Assembly (NCBI GenBank): GCA_017399665.1
Contig: JAFQBR010000084.1
Coordinates: 1-8,520 of the forward strand
Length of the DNA stretch: 8,520 nt
DNA from: Clostridia bacterium
Lineage (GTDB): Bacteria; Bacillota_A; Clostridia; Christensenellales; Borkfalkiaceae
Direction: 5' to 3'
A program made the position numbers and the translations under genes. The notes beneath the pieces were generated by a model, which saw only the letters and a list, made by a program, of their open reading frames with translations, searched no databases and was not told the origin of the DNA. Below, piece by piece: positions 6,359 through 8,520 of the stretch (the first letter of the stretch is position 1; each line of letters starts with the position of its first letter).

Positions 6359-8520
6359 GCTCCAAGCGAATCTTACGTAGAGTTATATTCACCCACTTCT
6401 AACGTTGAAATAGCAGTGGATAAGCCCGCTTACTTTAATGCTGCTGTAGAAGATTATGCTGAGACGGAAAGCGGTAAAGCTCTTGCTTTAGATTACAAAG
6501 CAGGGCATAGCGGTTCTGTTTGTTTAACCATACCCACAACTATTACTAACTCAGAAGGGTACAAGGGACTAGCTCTTTGGTTGGACGTTCCAGAAACTGT
6601 AGATGAATATTCATTTACAATGTACATATCTAAAAATAGTGCTGTTTGGCAGACTATGGAATTAGGTAGCCCACTTACACTAGTAAGTGAAGACGGAATA
6701 ATTACAGAAGTATCTTCAATTTGGAAACGTTTTCAATTAAACGGCTTCAAGGGTTGGCTTCTTATTCCCGACGGCGCATATCCAGATGATAATCCTGAAG
6801 TTGGCAAGCCCTATAACTTTATTTTCATGCTAGAAGATGCTTTAAGCGAGGGCTTTAAAAGAACTTCTGATATGAAGATGTATATCGGCTCTATTGGTTA
6901 CTATACTGACTATACAGGCTTCCTATTTGAAAAAATTGGTGAAACAGCTATGTCTAGCGCTGCAATTTCAGATATTGAAGAATATATTGCAGATATCGAA
7001 AAGCTTACACCTAAGTCAAACGCTCAAGTTGCTTTAAAGAATAAAATGCTTGTTCATTTTACAAACCTTAAAGAAAACTTTAATGCTTTAAGCACAGCAG
7101 ATAAAATTGAAGCAGTAGAAACTTTATATGACCAATACTACGGTTATATGGAAGATTACTTATACGGTGATATCAGAAAAACAGACTTAATTATGACCTT
7201 TGCTACAATGTCTGATACTCACTTTAGCAATACTTGGGTTAACGAACGCTTCTTACTTGCTTTACAAGATGCAAAATCTCTTGATGCAGACCTTTCAGGC
7301 GTATTCGTATTAGGCGATATTTCTAACGAAGGCGTTTCTCCCACAACTCCAGCTCTTACAGAGCTTGATAACTATTACGATTGGCTTGATTCATACGTAT
7401 ACAAAAACTCTAAGGGCGAAGATATCCCCATTAGAAACATTTTAGGTAACCACGACGTTCGCGGTCCTTCAACAGAGCCCGGCGGAAAATATCCTGTTGC
7501 AGCGTACGAACCTGCTGTTGAAATGTACCTTGAAAGAGAGGGTGTTGACTCTTTACAATGGGATATGTGGCTAAACGGCTACCACTTTATTTTCCTAAAT
7601 ACAGATAAGTACCACAGTGATGACTGTTATTTAAGTGCAGAAACATTAAAATGGCTTGATGAAACTCTTTCTGAAAACGAAGACGGCAGACCTATGTTTG
7701 TTTTAATTCACCAACCTATAGATAGAGTTCATTCTATGGATGGTGCTGAATATACCTTTGAAGAAATTATTGCTCGCCACCCATCTGCAATCGTAAGCTC
7801 TGGTCATACACACGCAGAATTTGGCAATGCAAGAATTATTCAAGAGGGTGAAGGCGTTTATATCAACCAACCTGCAATGGTTAACTTAACCTCTCAATAC
7901 TACTTTGTAGAAGTTTACGAAGGCGGTGTTATTTTCCGCGCACGTGAAGCTGCTACTAAGAGCTGGCTTATCGGTAGCGACGTTGTAGTTGCTAACGAAG
8001 ACCATTCAAATAACGTAGTATTAAATTCAAAAGCTCTTGACCTTGCTGCTTTAGAATTAACAGGCGCAACAGCAGTTAAAGAAAAAGCAAATACGGTTAG
8101 CGGTAACAACTTAGTTATTACGGCTGGCGCAGAAGGCGGAACTGCAGTTCTTCCCATTCCTGCACACGGCAATATGGCAAATTACGCAGGCTACGCTATT
8201 TATATAAATGCAGAAAATGCAGTAAACGTTGCATTTGACGGCGCAAGCTTAAAAGCAAACGCTACTTACTATGCAGTTGTAAACGGCGAAGCTGTTGCAA
8301 AAACTGCTGATGCAAACGGTAAGATTGTAGCAAACGGTTGGGTTATGATACCTGCTGCTTCATTAGACGGTAGCGTTAATCCTAAAGCTGAAAGCAAACT
8401 GACAGTTGCTTTAGATGCAAATCAAGCTGTTGCTATTGATCAAGTAAGCTACTATTTTGACAGTGAAGACTTTGCTAAAGCAGTTTCTTATCCCTCTTAC
8501 GCATTCTATAATGACGACGG
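6254..8520 (+). CDS. Secreted calcineurin-like metallophosphoesterase (3' end missing)
   Basis: The reading frame stays open from 6254 to the window edge (755 full codons and two bases, no stop), so the protein is cut by the window. Order of parts: signal peptide 1-35; beta-rich module at about 50-225; mostly helical segment at about 235-305; metallophosphoesterase domain at about 310-565; a second copy of the beta-rich module from about 600 to the edge. The expected metal-ligand motifs are all present: D-T-H (321-323), G-D (Asp355), G-N-H-D (Asn399, His400), His486 in LIHQP, and G-H-T-H (518-520). The enzyme should therefore be an active, two-metal phosphohydrolase outside the cell. Its substrate (phosphomonoester, phosphodiester, nucleotide or other) cannot be told. 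It is downstream of, and may share a transcript with, the oxidoreductase. Confidence 0.92.
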   Translation, partial: MRKNKTLCLGIISLVMAVSLVCGILSLRPGFVASAAPSESYVELYSPTSNVEIAVDKPAYFNAAVEDYAETESGKALALDYKAGHSGSVCLTIPTTITNSEGYKGLALWLDVPETVDEYSFTMYISKNSAVWQTMELGSPLTLVSEDGIITEVSSIWKRFQLNGFKGWLLIPDGAYPDDNPEVGKPYNFIFMLEDALSEGFKRTSDMKMYIGSIGYYTDYTGFLFEKIGETAMSSAAISDIEEYIADIEKLTPKSNAQVALKNKMLVHFTNLKENFNALSTADKIEAVETLYDQYYGYMEDYLYGDIRKTDLIMTFATMSDTHFSNTWVNERFLLALQDAKSLDADLSGVFVLGDISNEGVSPTTPALTELDNYYDWLDSYVYKNSKGEDIPIRNILGNHDVRGPSTEPGGKYPVAAYEPAVEMYLEREGVDSLQWDMWLNGYHFIFLNTDKYHSDDCYLSAETLKWLDETLSENEDGRPMFVLIHQPIDRVHSMDGAEYTFEEIIARHPSAIVSSGHTHAEFGNARIIQEGEGVYINQPAMVNLTSQYYFVEVYEGGVIFRAREAATKSWLIGSDVVVANEDHSNNVVLNSKALDLAALELTGATAVKEKANTVSGNNLVITAGAEGGTAVLPIPAHGNMANYAGYAIYINAENAVNVAFDGASLKANATYYAVVNGEAVAKTADANGKIVANGWVMIPAASLDGSVNPKAESKLTVALDANQAVAIDQVSYYFDSEDFAKAVSYPSYAFYNDD
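6401..6928 (+). repeat. Beta-rich accessory module, N-terminal copy
   Basis: Residues 50-225 contain an early SGKALALDYKAGHSG strand pair, a GYKGLALWLDV strand, a GWLLIPDG turn and a closing SIGYYTD strand. These align by eye with the copy after the catalytic domain. The pattern resembles galactose-binding-like beta-sandwiches, so a glycan-binding role is plausible but unproven. Confidence 0.65.
7202..7948 (+). other. Metallophosphoesterase catalytic domain
   Basis: The core runs from the first metal-ligand strand (D-T-H) to the strand after G-H-T-H, roughly residues 317-565. The spacing of D321, D355, N399, H486 and H518 fits the calcineurin-like fold. GDISNEG at 354-360 replaces the more usual GDxxD form but keeps the bridging Asp. 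Confidence 0.88.
8052..8520 (+). repeat. Beta-rich accessory module, C-terminal copy (cut by edge)
   Basis: From residue 600 on, this stretch repeats the N-terminal module: SGNNLVITAGAEGG, then NYAGYAIYIN, GWVMIPAA, and VSYYFDSEDF at the far end, matching the SIGYYTDYTGF strand. The module is nearly complete at the window edge. A helix, further modules or a sorting tail may follow outside. Confidence 0.65.

Overview
The window is a stretch of a low-GC, Gram-positive-type chromosome. All genes lie on the plus strand, each has a strong AAGGAG-like ribosome binding site 6-8 bases before an ATG, codons favour A/T in the third position, and the genetic code is standard. The large modular secreted proteins and the repeated Cys/His-rich segments ([14 protein letters not shown]... 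type) are typical of uncultured gut Clostridia. This assignment is inferred from style only; no marker gene is present.

Layout: (1) 48-4823 encodes a 1591-residue surface protein. It has a signal peptide, two tandem beta-rich A modules, two separate B modules, thirteen short Cys-rich repeats in four blocks, and a C-terminal Cys/Gly-Ser motif with a membrane helix and basic tail. No catalytic domain is recognisable. (2) 4824-4930 is a spacer with a strong GC-rich hairpin that has no U-tract. (3) 4931-6163 encodes a cytoplasmic NAD(P)-dependent oxidoreductase of the Gfo/Idh/MocA family, with a four-Cys insertion. (4) 6164-6253 is a spacer with a weak hairpin. (5) 6254 to the window end encodes a secreted calcineurin-like metallophosphoesterase. 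It has all the expected metal ligands, lies between two copies of a beta-sandwich-like module, and is cut off by the window edge.

The three genes are co-directional with gaps of about 107 and 90 bases, so they may be co-transcribed, but the hairpin after the first gene could separate them. The picture is a cell that displays a large repeat protein and exports a phosphoesterase, with one intracellular sugar/cyclitol-type dehydrogenase between them. A shared pathway (external dephosphorylation followed by internal oxidation) is possible but not shown by the sequence. The most notable points are the Cys-rich repeat ladder and its block duplication, the putative sorting tail, and the duplicated module on both sides of the phosphoesterase. 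I did not see a defence system, mobile element, RNA gene or CRISPR array.
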